Made by a program: the position numbers and the translations under genes
In this document: piece by piece, positions 8,669 through 15,849 of the stretch
Layout of the letters: every line of letters starts with the position of its first letter
Numbering within the stretch: position 1 is the first letter of the stretch
Source of the DNA: a virus
Length of the DNA: 32,571 nt
Direction: 5' to 3' (one strand)
IMG/VR virus record: IMGVR_UViG_3300021478_000088
Span: 1 to 32,571 of that record
The notes under the pieces: generated by a model
What the model saw: the letters and a program-made list of their open reading frames with translations, nothing else
Databases searched by the model: none
What the model was told of the DNA's origin: nothing

Positions 8669-9318
8669 GCGGTGACGCGGATCGAGTAGTCGCTCTCGCC
8701 GTCCTCCGCCGCCTCGTGGTCACTCTCGCCGTCCGCCACATCGGGCACGACGCCGGGCGCCTTCACGCGGAGCGGCTCGAGCGCGCACGCGAGCAGACGC
8801 AGCACCGCGAGTTGCTCCGCGCGTGGGAGCGCGGCGATCGTACCCACCCGGATGTGCGCGATGAGGAGCGCGAGGTCCTCGTCGTCGGCGACGGGAGAGA
8901 CGGGGCTCACCTTCGCACTTGCGGCCTGCAAGGCCTCGAAGACGAACTTGATGCCCGCGGGGCTGAAGTACCGGAAGACGTGGTCCTCCATCGCGGGGAG
9001 GTCCTTGTGCATCTCGAGCACGTCGTTCGGATCGCAGACCGCGTGCGCGATCGCAAAGCCCATGATGCGCGAGGTGTAGACCTCGTTCTCCACCTCGGCG
9101 GAGGGCCGCTTCGCCGCGGGGTCGTCGAGGTGGAGGAATTCGACCGTGGTGCGCGCAGCCTCACGCGTCGCCTGCTGCGCCTGCTGCTCGCTCAAAAGAC
9201 GAAGGCCCACTGCAATCGCTGCAGTGGGCCTATGCTCCCAATCGTCGGAGAACGCCGAGACGGGAATGATCATCGTGCTCGCCGGCTTCCGAGACCGGAC
9301 GTCCGCGAGGGTTGCCAT
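8665..9318 (-). CDS. Tail protein of unknown function (chaperone-adjacent family)
   Basis: A 217-residue mainly helical protein. The segment AVGLRLLSEQQAQQATREAA near residues 36-55, followed by YTSRIMGFAIAHAVCDPND, resembles a family found just before tape measure genes in many tailed phages, where it is thought to take part in tail assembly. The C-terminal 30 residues are acidic. A perfect 12-bp stem-loop followed by TTCGTCTTTT lies inside codons 29-39 (see separate entry), so transcription may partly stop here. The ATG at 9318 has only a weak ribosome site (GAAGA). Confidence 0.6.
   Translation of the reverse strand: MATLADVRSRKPASTMIIPVSAFSDDWEHRPTAAIAVGLRLLSEQQAQQATREAARTTVEFLHLDDPAAKRPSAEVENEVYTSRIMGFAIAHAVCDPNDVLEMHKDLPAMEDHVFRYFSPAGIKFVFEALQAASAKVSPVSPVADDEDLALLIAHIRVGTIAALPRAEQLAVLRLLACALEPLRVKAPGVVPDVADGESDHEAAEDGESDYSIRVTA
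9203..9231 (-). terminator. Terminator-like stem-loop inside a coding region
   Basis: The bases at 9203-9214 and 9220-9231 form a perfect 12-bp inverted repeat (arm AGGCCCACTGCA) around a 5-base loop. Read on the minus strand the stem is followed by TTCGTCTTTT, the arrangement of an intrinsic terminator for leftward late transcription. It lies about 90 bases inside the 8665-9318 gene. A 12-bp perfect repeat with a short loop is very unlikely by chance even in GC-rich DNA. It may work as a partial terminator that lowers expression of downstream tail genes. Confidence 0.55.
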
Positions 9319-9332
9319 GTCTTCGGTCGTTC

Positions 9333-10072
9333 CTATTCCGTGGAGGTGTTGACGGTGCTCTCGCCCGCCCAGGTCTCGACCGGCTTCTTGTCCTTCAGGA
9401 GCTGCCCGCGCGCGTACGCGACTTCCGCCGCGGTGTAGGCGACGACGACGTCGGGGTGCTCGTCGAGCTCTCGGTCGACGTACCAGGCCCAGACTTGGGC
9501 TCGAGTAAGCTCACACACTGGCTGGCCATAAAACGCATGTAGCGGAGCCGCATACTGAGCCCGCACCCGTCGAAAAAACGGAGACTCTCGTCCCCTTCTT
9601 TCGCGAGTTCGCGAACGCCGGCGACCATCTCAAGGTCGCTCATGTTCCGCCGCATCGGCGAGACTTCGTCGGCCCAGTGCTCCGCGATGCGGAACAGGTA
9701 CATGATCGTCTCGCGCTGGAGCTCGCCGAGGATCTCCTCGACGCCGGAGCCGTACGGCTGTCCGTCGAGCTTCAGGCACGTGCCGTCAAACGTCGGCGCC
9801 CTGCGCCCTGGCTCCCCGCTCGACGGATCGCGAATCGTGAGCTCGACGACCTTCGCCGCGTAGGCCAGATCGTAGAGCGGGTTCCCCATCGTGGCGTGCT
9901 CCGCCGCGACGCCCTTGTCCTTCGCGTACTTCAGCGCGAAGGCGAGGCACTCGGCTTCCTCGTCGCCCGCCATCGCGACCGCGACGCACGTGAGCCCCGT
10001 CTCGGAGCCCGGGATGGGGCAGTTGAGCGTGCGCTCCGCGCGCCGCCCCTTCATCGCTTGGGCGTACTTCAC
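9333..10072 (-). CDS. Tail assembly chaperone, long product made by -1 frameshift
   Basis: The zero frame starting at 10072 is read to the slip site at 9572-9578, where a -1 shift joins it to the frame that ends at 9333. The fusion has 167 zero-frame residues plus 79 from the -1 frame, 246 in all; the added part includes LHAFYGQPVCELTRAQVWAW and YVDRELDEHPDVVVAYTAAE. In lambda (G/GT), P2 (E/E') and the Mu group, two chaperone products made in this way bind the tape measure protein and recruit tube subunits during tail assembly. The position just after the tube gene fits. The slip sequence, a continuous open -1 frame and the gene order agree; product ratio is unknown. Confidence 0.72.
9395..10072 (-). 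CDS. Tail assembly chaperone, zero-frame product
   Basis: The unshifted frame encodes 225 residues, starting at GTG 10072 directly after the TGA of the small zinc-ribbon gene. Residues 1-167 are ordinary globular sequence (CVAVAMAGDEEAECLAFALKY region, then GVEEILGELQRETIMYLFRI). After the slip site the zero frame runs 58 more residues that are Ser/Thr/Pro-rich and end in basic residues, which look like low-complexity read-out of a non-coding frame. This supports the view that the conserved information continues in the -1 frame. It would be the more abundant of the two chaperone forms if slipping is inefficient, as in other phages. An alternative start is the ATG at codon 7. Confidence 0.72.
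   Translation of the reverse strand: MKYAQAMKGRRAERTLNCPIPGSETGLTCVAVAMAGDEEAECLAFALKYAKDKGVAAEHATMGNPLYDLAYAAKVVELTIRDPSSGEPGRRAPTFDGTCLKLDGQPYGSGVEEILGELQRETIMYLFRIAEHWADEVSPMRRNMSDLEMVAGVRELAKEGDESLRFFDGCGLSMRLRYMRFMASQCVSLLEPKSGPGTSTESSTSTPTSSSPTPRRKSRTRAGSS
9572..9578 (-). other. -1 ribosomal frameshift site T TTT TTC
   Basis: On the minus strand the heptamer is TTTTTTC, phased as T TTT TTC in the zero frame (CGT TTT TTC), which is a canonical X XXY YYZ slippery sequence. After a -1 slip both codons read TTT and decoding continues CGA CGG GTG into an open frame of 80 codons including the stop. P2 uses the closely related T TTT TTG between E and E'. I did not identify a clear downstream stimulatory hairpin. 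Confidence 0.72.
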
Positions 10073-10177
10073 TCAGGGACCTTTCGGGGGCGGGGGCGCC
10101 TTCACGCTGCCGCACTTCGTGCAGCGCCCGTCATCCGCAACGCTCTTGCAGCCGCACGCGCGGCAGGTGCGGCTCAT
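10073..10177 (-). CDS. Tiny zinc-ribbon protein
   Basis: A 34-residue protein with two cysteine pairs, CRACGC and CTKCGS, the minimal zinc-ribbon pattern (CxxC-x9-CxxC, allowing for the third cysteine), and a Pro/Lys tail. GGGAG is placed six bases before the ATG, and its TGA is directly followed by the GTG of the chaperone gene. It lies between an HNH endonuclease gene and the chaperone gene. Function unknown; such micro-ribbons can bind nucleic acid or serve as assembly factors. Confidence 0.6.
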   Translation of the reverse strand: MSRTCRACGCKSVADDGRCTKCGSVKAPPPPKGP

Positions 10178-10224
10178 GTCCGGCTCCCAGCCACGCGGCT
10201 CGCCGGCGGGACGACTGGGCGTGG

Positions 10225-11079
10225 TCACGTCTTCGTTCTCGAGCCGGCGACTCTGCGCCCGCCTCTCGTTCCAATCGACGTCGTCACGGCGTCCTGTTCG
10301 CTCCAGCCGTCGTTGATACGGCTCCAAATGTGATTCGGCGTTCCGCCAATCTTCTTCGCCCACTCGGCGATCGTCATCGACTTGCCGTTCGCCTCGACTA
10401 GACGCGATCTCGGTGCTGGCGGGGTGAGCACGGTGCGCTCGTCCGACCAGCCCGCACTGAGCCGAGCGTCCAGGGTGCGCCGGTGCACACCCAGCTTCCT
10501 CGCCCAGTCGGCCAGGATGAGCCTCTCACCGTTCACCTCGATGTATCGGTTCGACGACTTGTTGCGAGCCTGGGCCTTGGAAGACGCCCACTTGCAATTC
10601 GTCTTCGTGACGCCGCGCGCGTGGCAGTCCTCGCACTTCCCGCAGTCGTATCCCGCATCGTTATCGATGCGGTCAATCGACAATCCCTCGGGACGAGCCC
10701 CAAGATCTGCGAAGAAGTGCTCGAATCCACCTGGGCGCTGCCATCGTGCGCAAACCAGTATGCCGCGGCCACCGTAGCGGTGGTAGGCGACGTGCTGCTC
10801 GTTGAAGCAGCGATCCTGCATCGACTCCCATACCTTGTACGACGACGACGACCGCCCATTCGCGAAGTGCCCGTGATGATCGTAGCGCCTGACCTCGGCG
10901 CCGGATGACTTCTTCGACAGCAAGCACCACGCGCAGTCGTCCACGAGAGGCGCGCCGCCCGGCGTGCAGAATACGACCATCTCGCGTCCGCAGTCGCACC
11001 GGCAGAGACGGCCGCTTCGTACCGTTAGCCCAAAACCGACCTGGACCCTTACAACACCGCCGATTGGCCTAAACGCCAT
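10225..11079 (-). CDS. HNH homing endonuclease with two helical DNA-binding repeats
   Basis: This 284-residue protein has the phage HNH layout: YKVWESMQDRCFNEQHVAYH and YGGRGILVCARW (residues 81-113), then SIDRIDND (134-141) with NCKWAS (161-166), in which the Asp, Asn and Asn/His positions form the beta-beta-alpha-metal site. Cysteines at about 26-30 and 146-152 may bind zinc. After residue 175 there are two similar modules, ADWARKLGVHRRTLDARLSA and AEWAKKIGGTPNHIWSRIND, each followed by GWS; these look like NUMOD-type DNA-binding repeats. The start at 11079 was chosen because a promoter-like TACAAT ends six bases upstream. It interrupts the tube-chaperone order, so it is probably a mobile free-standing homing gene. 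Confidence 0.8.
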   Translation of the reverse strand: MAFRPIGGVVRVQVGFGLTVRSGRLCRCDCGREMVVFCTPGGAPLVDDCAWCLLSKKSSGAEVRRYDHHGHFANGRSSSSYKVWESMQDRCFNEQHVAYHRYGGRGILVCARWQRPGGFEHFFADLGARPEGLSIDRIDNDAGYDCGKCEDCHARGVTKTNCKWASSKAQARNKSSNRYIEVNGERLILADWARKLGVHRRTLDARLSAGWSDERTVLTPPAPRSRLVEANGKSMTIAEWAKKIGGTPNHIWSRINDGWSEQDAVTTSIGTRGGRRVAGSRTKT

Positions 11080-11113
11080 GGTCCAATTGTAAGACTGGAC
11101 CACCGCAAAGCAC
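11077..11113 (-). promoter_or_regulatory. Putative promoter of the HNH gene, with inverted repeat
   Basis: On the minus strand GTGCTT (11113-11108), a 16-base spacer and TACAAT (11091-11086) precede the ATG at 11079 by six bases, so the transcript would start at or next to the start codon. A 7-bp perfect inverted repeat, TGGTCCA at 11096-11102 and 11079-11085 (spacer 10), brackets the -10 element and could be an operator. The spacing is the same as at the other HNH gene and the two plus-strand promoters. This is a pattern match only. Confidence 0.45.
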
Positions 11114-11123
11114 GTCCAAAAGG

Positions 11124-11501
11124 TCAGGTAATTTGTGGTTGCCCGCCCACCAATGTCCACTTGGACATCTGCGTGCCGGTCTTGTGGTGCGACGTCGCCC
11201 CGCCGGTGATGATGCGCATCGTGACCGTGTGGGTCTGCCCGTCCACGGGGAACAGGGAGACCTTCACGTTCCGCTTCGCCTGCATCGCGGCGAAGAGGAG
11301 CTTCGAGTCTCCACCGAGCAGCGGGTTGATGCCGCCGAGGGTGAGCTTCGTGTTGATGGCGCCGTCGGAGACGCCAATAACGCCGGGGTCTCCGTACTGG
11401 AGTTCGTCGCCCGAGTTGTACTCGTAGTCGCTCTCTTCGAACGTGCCGCCCTTCTTGCCGTCGACGTACACGCTGGCCGAGCGAACGCGAATCATCGCCA
11501 T
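11124..11501 (-). CDS. Tail tube protein (Mu gpM-like)
   Basis: A 125-residue protein directly following the sheath gene (apart from one small peptide), where the tube gene M is always found in contractile-tail clusters. It is rich in short beta strands: VRSASVYVDGKKGGTFEESD at the start, NTKLTLGGINPLLGG in the middle and the ending MSKWTLVGGQPQIT. The size suits the Mu M family, which forms stacked hexameric rings inside the sheath. Codons 1 and 3 are both ATG; GAAGGA lies nine bases before the first. The call rests on size, beta pattern and position. Confidence 0.75.
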   Translation of the reverse strand: MAMIRVRSASVYVDGKKGGTFEESDYEYNSGDELQYGDPGVIGVSDGAINTKLTLGGINPLLGGDSKLLFAAMQAKRNVKVSLFPVDGQTHTVTMRIITGGATSHHKTGTQMSKWTLVGGQPQIT

Positions 11502-11543
11502 GGGAGTGGGTCCTTCGTGAGAGGGCGCGGTAGCGCGCGAGGT

Positions 11544-11702
11544 TCAGGCGGTGGGGAGCGCGCATCGCGCGCACGCCGCGCGGAGATGCTCGAGGCAGCG
11601 GTGCGGGAACGGTTCGACCGGCAGGTGCGCGACAAGCGAAAGGGGCGCGGCAGCCTTCGCTGCGCGCGCCCCTCGTTTGCCCTTCGTCTTCGCGCGCCTC
11701 AC
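11544..11702 (-). CDS. Small basic Cys/His peptide, coupled to the sheath gene
   Basis: A 52-residue frame starts at a GTG that overlaps the sheath TGA (GTGA). The N-terminal third is strongly basic (RRAKTKGKRGARAAKAAA) and the end contains FPHRCLEHLRAACARCALPT, which has the spacing of a small zinc knuckle. It overlaps a strong RNA hairpin at 11641-11673. It is too short for similarity by eye and may not be translated; the start-stop overlap and the Cys/His cluster are the arguments for it. Confidence 0.45.
   Translation of the reverse strand: MRRAKTKGKRGARAAKAAAPLSLVAHLPVEPFPHRCLEHLRAACARCALPTA
11641..11673 (-). terminator. Strong GC-rich hairpin between sheath and tube genes
   Basis: The plus-strand bases from 11641 read AGGGGCGCG GCAGC, loop CTTC, then GCTGC G CGCGCCCCT, a 14-bp stem with one bulged base. 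On the minus strand it is followed by TTCGCTTGTC, only a poor T-tract. It could be a weak terminator or an RNA-stabilising or processing element that lets the sheath and tube mRNAs reach different levels. It falls inside the proposed 52-codon peptide. Confidence 0.5.
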
Positions 11703-13426
11703 GGCGTCTGGAGAACGCTCTGGCCCAGCTGGTGGTCGCCCGGCATCGGCTGGACCGTGACGGCCGACATGATACGGCCGGCGATCGGGTCGAAGGCCGA
11801 GACGACCGGGTTGTTCGCGACGTTGTAGATGATGGGCGGCACTTGCAGCCCCTGGACGATGCCGTTGCCGAAGTCGGCGAGGATCGAGGTCGCGGTGCTC
11901 GACCAGAGCGCGGGGTACGCAACGCCGGCCGGGTACGGCACCGAGTCGGCCGGGAGGTCCGGCGCGACGCGCGGGTTCGACGGCTTGAAGACGTTGATCC
12001 AGAAGAGGAGGAGCGAGACGAGGACGAAGTCGGGGACGACCGCCTCGCTCGTGTCCAAGCACGAGTAGTCCGGGAGCGTGCCGTTCAGGGAGTGGGTCGT
12101 GATCGACCGCACCATGACGGCTTGCCCGCTCGGGCTCGTGGAGATCGGCGTGACGCCGTTGTTCAGCGCCGAGACGAGCGTGGAGTGGATCGCCCAGTCC
12201 GCCCGCTGCGACTGCGGCGCGACGCCCGGGAGGACCATCCCGTCGTAAACGGAGCTCGCCGCCGGATCGACCGCTTCGTTCGCCGTCCGGAGCGCCGCCC
12301 ACACCCCCGCGAGCTCGGTGTAATGCGTCTCCGAGTTCAAGTACCAGAGCAGTTGGAAGCGCTGGTCGTTGAGGGTCGTCTGCGCGAGGCTCGTCGCCGT
12401 GGCGAGCGTGGAGTTCGTCGCCGCGATGACGTGCTGCAGGATGAGCGAGAGGGGGCCCGCCTGCGTGTCGACCTGCGTCTTCCAGCGGCCGAGATTGGTC
12501 GCGTCGTTCTGGCAGAGCGCGATGCGGTCGTACTGCGCGTTGTTGATGTACGCGAGGATGTTGGTGACGTTCTCTGCGCCCGAGCCGCCGCCGGCGGAGA
12601 TTCCGCCGCCCGTGACGACCAAGCCGAAGCACGTCCAAACCGCCGCGCCGTCGGTGACGGTCGCGCCGATCGTGGTCGGCCACGTAGGCTCCGACGCGCC
12701 GATCGCGCCGGACGTCGTGCACTTGTAGTAGAAACCGCTCGTGTGCGCCGCGCTCGGCTGGACGTACGTGCCCACCGCGGGGACCGTCACGCTCGGCGTG
12801 AAGGTGCTCCAGAGGACGCCGCCGAGGGTGGCCGACACGCCGGGGCAGAGCAGGTAGCTCGCGAAGGCGATGTAGCTGTTGCCGTCGAGGCCGGGCGTGA
12901 TGCAGGTCGCGGTGACCACCGCGCCGACGGCGACCGCCGTGAACGGGCAGCGCGTCGTCGCGTTGATCTGCGCGGCGACGTTCGTCGCGATGACGGACGC
13001 AATGTCGGAGGCGCCGACGCCCACGCTGATCGTGAGTCCGGCGATGCGCAGGATGAGCGTGACGGGGATCGTCTGCGACGCGGTGATGAGGAACGTGAAC
13101 GTGGCTTGCGTCGCGCCGCCGGGGACGGCGACGGGCGCGCCGTACACCTGCACGCCCTGAATCCCGACCGCGGCCTGGACGCAGCGCGCGAGCTGGCTGC
13201 CGGCGCCGTAGAGCGTGTCGGCGGTGGGGACGTCGGGGATGAAGTCGACCTCGGCGTCCTGCACGGACGTACCGATCGCGTTTGACGCCTTCATGCCGAC
13301 GCAGAGCAGCTTGAGCGGGATGCTCGCCGCGCTCGTGGCGCCGGCGCCGTACTTCACCTGTCCGGCGGCGATCGGGACGAAGTCGGTGGACGGGAAGCCG
13401 ACGATGACGATGGAGGGGCCGCTCAT
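11699..13426 (-). CDS. Contractile tail sheath protein (Mu gpL-like) with inserted beta module
   Basis: A 575-residue sheath protein, somewhat longer than Mu L. The N-terminus has the family start SIVIVGFPSTDFVPIAAGQV, and IPLKLLCVGM, ADTLYGAGSQLA and the DIASVIATNVAAQINA repeat region are typical. The C-terminal half has YDRIALCQND, DQRFQLLWYLN and VPDFVLVSLLLFWINVF, the conserved core that locks onto the tube. Residues about 205-268 form a separate module with YYKCTTSG, EPTWPTTIGATVTDG and VWTC, a pattern also found at the C-terminus of the 14265-15371 protein; it probably loops out on the tail surface. A ribosome site (GGGACAG) lies in the end of the upstream gene. Confidence 0.9.
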   Translation of the reverse strand: MSGPSIVIVGFPSTDFVPIAAGQVKYGAGATSAASIPLKLLCVGMKASNAIGTSVQDAEVDFIPDVPTADTLYGAGSQLARCVQAAVGIQGVQVYGAPVAVPGGATQATFTFLITASQTIPVTLILRIAGLTISVGVGASDIASVIATNVAAQINATTRCPFTAVAVGAVVTATCITPGLDGNSYIAFASYLLCPGVSATLGGVLWSTFTPSVTVPAVGTYVQPSAAHTSGFYYKCTTSGAIGASEPTWPTTIGATVTDGAAVWTCFGLVVTGGGISAGGGSGAENVTNILAYINNAQYDRIALCQNDATNLGRWKTQVDTQAGPLSLILQHVIAATNSTLATATSLAQTTLNDQRFQLLWYLNSETHYTELAGVWAALRTANEAVDPAASSVYDGMVLPGVAPQSQRADWAIHSTLVSALNNGVTPISTSPSGQAVMVRSITTHSLNGTLPDYSCLDTSEAVVPDFVLVSLLLFWINVFKPSNPRVAPDLPADSVPYPAGVAYPALWSSTATSILADFGNGIVQGLQVPPIIYNVANNPVVSAFDPIAGRIMSAVTVQPMPGDHQLGQSVLQTP

Positions 13427-13427
13427 G

Positions 13428-14177
13428 TCACTGTCCCTTCGGGGCGTCGGTCGTGGGGGTGGGGTTCGCCGCCGCCGCTTGCGCGGCCGCCTTCTTCGCG
13501 TTGGCGGCGATCGTCGAGTCGAGTGCGCCCTTCGCGGCCTGGCCCCACTTCTCCGCGGCGCCAGGCGTGAGCGCGTTCGGGGTGCCCGGCGGGGCGGCGA
13601 TGACGGCCGACTGCGGGCGGTCTTCGATGGCGCGGTGAGCGTGCGCCATGCCGAGTCGGCCGGCGCCGTGCGCGGGGCGCGGCTTCGGATCCGGCTTCTC
13701 GCCGAAGTGGTACTCGTGCGCCTCGGCGCGGTGCTTCGCGAGATCGGAAGCGAGTTCCTCGACCGGGTGGAACCCCGCCGACCGCCCGAACGCCGTGACG
13801 TACGTGGCGAGGTCCGCCGCGAGGAGGGCGCCCGACTGGATGCCCTTCAGGTAGTGGAGCGTGTTCGGGATCCGGATCGCCGCATGCTTCTCGCGGAGCA
13901 CGAGGCCGTCAGGGTCCGTGTCGATGAGCTCCTGCGCCTTCGCCTTCCGCTCCTCGCCCTTCAGCGGCGCGAGGACGGGGGCGTGCGTGCCCTCGTACTG
14001 TTCGAATTCGAAGTAGAGCTCGCCGTCGTCGTCGAGACGATGATGCGCGCCGACGTGTCCGCGGCCCGGGTTGTCCTTCGGGTCCCACGGATACGCGGTG
14101 CAAGCGCGGTGGTTGTGATCGAGCGGGCCGTGCCAGGGGTTGGCGTAGACCTGCAGATCGGGGAGCTTTCGGGGCAT
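13428..14177 (-). CDS. Protein of unknown function upstream of the sheath
   Basis: A 249-residue protein, with the start at ATG 14177 fixed by GGAG four bases upstream. The first 45 residues (KLPDLQVYANPWHGPLDHNH, then PWDPKDNPGRGHVGA) resemble the short DUF2635-type proteins (Mu gp38) that precede sheath genes, which are usually under 100 residues; here a long charged extension follows, ending in Ala/Lys-rich sequence. The ribosome site lies in the arm of a 13-bp stem that fills the gap to the upstream gene, so translation may be restrained. No enzymatic motif seen. Confidence 0.55.
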   Translation of the reverse strand: MPRKLPDLQVYANPWHGPLDHNHRACTAYPWDPKDNPGRGHVGAHHRLDDDGELYFEFEQYEGTHAPVLAPLKGEERKAKAQELIDTDPDGLVLREKHAAIRIPNTLHYLKGIQSGALLAADLATYVTAFGRSAGFHPVEELASDLAKHRAEAHEYHFGEKPDPKPRPAHGAGRLGMAHAHRAIEDRPQSAVIAAPPGTPNALTPGAAEKWGQAAKGALDSTIAANAKKAAAQAAAANPTPTTDAPKGQ

Positions 14178-14180
14178 GGT

Positions 14181-14263
14181 TCTCCGAACGCGCAAGAGGG
14201 GCGCGTGGCCGCGATGGGGTGTGGTGAGACGAGAGGGGCGCGGGGGAAGCGCGCGCTCGGAGA
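14181..14263 (-). promoter_or_regulatory. RNA stem that pairs with the downstream ribosome binding site
   Basis: Plus-strand 14181-14193 and 14251-14263 are inverted repeats of 13 bases with one G-U position (arms TCTCCGAACGCGC and GCGCGCTCGGAGA). In the leftward mRNA the 3' arm contains the GGAG of the 14177 gene and ends three bases before its ATG, while the 5' arm begins just after the stop codon of the upstream gene. The stem therefore occupies the whole intergenic gap and would hide the ribosome site, making translation depend on melting or on ribosomes arriving from upstream. Confidence 0.5.
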
Positions 14264-14264
14264 C

Positions 14265-15371
14265 TCAGGCGCGGCCGAGGACCGCGAACGGCGGCCCGGC
14301 TTTGCCCTGGCACGTCCAAGTGATCGACCCGTCCACGACGGTGGCGCCGGTGGTGATCGGCCACGTCGGAGCGCTGATGCCGGAGATGCCCGCGCCGCTC
14401 GCCTGGTAGATGAAGGACGTCAGCGATCCGATCGGCTGCGCGACGAGATACGCGCCGGCGCCGTACTGCGTGGCCGCTCCCCACGTCGCCGCTTGGGGCT
14501 GGCCCTCGGTGACCGTCTGCTGGAGCGCCGACGGGAACGACCAGAGCGTCGTGTCCTTGATCAGATTCTCCTGCAGCTCGAAGCGCATCTCGAGCGCGGG
14601 TATCAAGATGGCCGACGCTGCGTCACCGCGTTCGCCGATCATCTGCAGACGGACGCGCGACCCGCCCCAGCGCGTCACATTGAACGCCATGACGCCCGTG
14701 AAGGTGTGGACGAACGACCCGATCGTGAGCGCGTTCGGGTCGGGGTCGCCCGGGACGACGAAGCTCGGAGTGCGCCCGCGCTCGATCGCGACGGTGATCA
14801 CCTTAGCGAGCGCGTCCACGAACGAAGCGCGACGCCGCTGGTTCGCGTTGTTCGCCTCGAGCGGGAAGACCCAGAGGAGGCGGACCTCGCTCGTCGAGAC
14901 GAGCCAGTCCTCCGCGATGTACTCTACGCTCGTGGTGTCGCCGCCCCCCTTCCGCCACATGTAGAGGGCGGGGAGGTCCTTGCTCGTGAGCCCGTGTCCG
15001 CCGGGCTGGTCCTCGTCGTCGCCCGGCTCATACGCGCGAATCGCGTTCACGACGGGGAAGCCCGGCGCCATCCCGAGCGCGGACCAGAGTGCGGTCGCAC
15101 CGGCGTCCTTCTGGATGTACGCCTTCAGGAACTGAAGGTAGATCCAGAGCCCCGGGTCCCCCTGCGCCTCCCCCTCGGGGGCGGGGTTCGTGGGGATCGA
15201 GATGAGCCCCCACACGTCCGCCGGTCCGGAGAAGACCGGCTGGTCGACCGGTGTCGACTCGGGGACCTGCACGCCGGTCCACGCCTGCGAGAGAGACGCG
15301 GACGGCGACGCGCTTGCGGGAGCTCCCCCGACGTCCAGACCACCCACGAGGCTGGAGTCGCCGAGGATCAT
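14265..15371 (-). CDS. Putative tail terminator / completion protein (gp37 position)
   Basis: A 368-residue protein located where Mu gp37 is found, before gp38 and sheath. Residues 50-140 and 155-275 contain globular sequence (LWIYLQFLKAYIQ, SVEYIAEDWLVSTSEVRLLW, LAKVITVAIERGR) compatible with a tail terminator fold that caps the tube. The last 80 residues form a separate beta module (YLVAQPIG, IYQASGAGISG, APTWPITTGATVVDGSITWT) similar to the sheath insert and likely displayed on the surface. Mu gp37 is much shorter, so the match is by position and general character only. The stop is followed by the ribosome-hiding stem. Confidence 0.5.
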   Translation of the reverse strand: MILGDSSLVGGLDVGGAPASASPSASLSQAWTGVQVPESTPVDQPVFSGPADVWGLISIPTNPAPEGEAQGDPGLWIYLQFLKAYIQKDAGATALWSALGMAPGFPVVNAIRAYEPGDDEDQPGGHGLTSKDLPALYMWRKGGGDTTSVEYIAEDWLVSTSEVRLLWVFPLEANNANQRRRASFVDALAKVITVAIERGRTPSFVVPGDPDPNALTIGSFVHTFTGVMAFNVTRWGGSRVRLQMIGERGDAASAILIPALEMRFELQENLIKDTTLWSFPSALQQTVTEGQPQAATWGAATQYGAGAYLVAQPIGSLTSFIYQASGAGISGISAPTWPITTGATVVDGSITWTCQGKAGPPFAVLGRA

Positions 15372-15385
15372 GGGGTGGGCTCAGA

Positions 15386-15838
15386 TCAGTCGACGGGCGG
15401 CTTCGGACGGTCGGCGAGCTTCGCGACCGGAGACCGGCCGGCGAGAAGCTTCGCGGCTTCCGACTCGGTCATCGCGAGAATCGCGCCGGGGAGGTACGCG
15501 CCGCCCACCGGCTTCGTGCCGCCGATCTGCTCGCAGTGGTCGTCGTGGAGGACGACGGAACCGTGGACGATCTCCACCACGCAGGTCTTCAGCGGGACCG
15601 CGCCGTCCTCGATCGCCCGGTGGGCGGCGAGCGCCTCGCGTTCGACCTTCCGGTGCGCCGCTTGCTTCGCCGCGTCGTGCGCGACGTACGCGGCGTCCTG
15701 CGCGGACGTATCCTCGACCTCGACGTCGGCGTCGTCGGAAACGACCTCCGTGGGGGAGACAGACTTGTCGTCCGTCGGCGCGGTCCCGGCGTCAGCAGGC
15801 ATGGAAGTCGCGGACGCGTTCGTGGTCTCGTCGGACAT
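15386..15838 (-). CDS. Hypothetical protein with VEIVHGS module
   Basis: A 150-residue protein; the ATG at 15838 is supported by GGAGA eight bases upstream. The N-terminal 45 residues are acidic and disordered, followed by an Ala/Lys/Arg helix (DAAKQAAHRKVEREALAAHR) and a small C-terminal domain starting CVVEIVHGSVVLHDDHC and containing GAYLPGAILAMTESEAAKLL. The same plan, helix then a VE(I/L)VHGS domain with a later P-G-(A/E)-I-L segment, is seen in the protein at 17922-18596, so the two look like paralogues. Function unknown; both lie in the head-tail connector region. Confidence 0.6.
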   Translation of the reverse strand: MSDETTNASATSMPADAGTAPTDDKSVSPTEVVSDDADVEVEDTSAQDAAYVAHDAAKQAAHRKVEREALAAHRAIEDGAVPLKTCVVEIVHGSVVLHDDHCEQIGGTKPVGGAYLPGAILAMTESEAAKLLAGRSPVAKLADRPKPPVD

Positions 15839-15849
15839 GGTCGAGTCTC

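Noticed and set aside
11080-11123. Similarity of TTTTGGACGTGCTTTGCGGTGG upstream of the HNH gene to the Trp-Thr-Cys coding end of the sheath module
   Set aside because: The matching stretch is only about 20 bases with mismatches and lies after a stop codon; it may be chance or a shared TTGGACGTGC word, so I do not call a gene remnant.
11699-13285. Long plus-strand frame opposite the sheath
   Set aside because: The sheath frame has the family motifs; the opposite frame is repetitive Arg/Asp/Val sequence.
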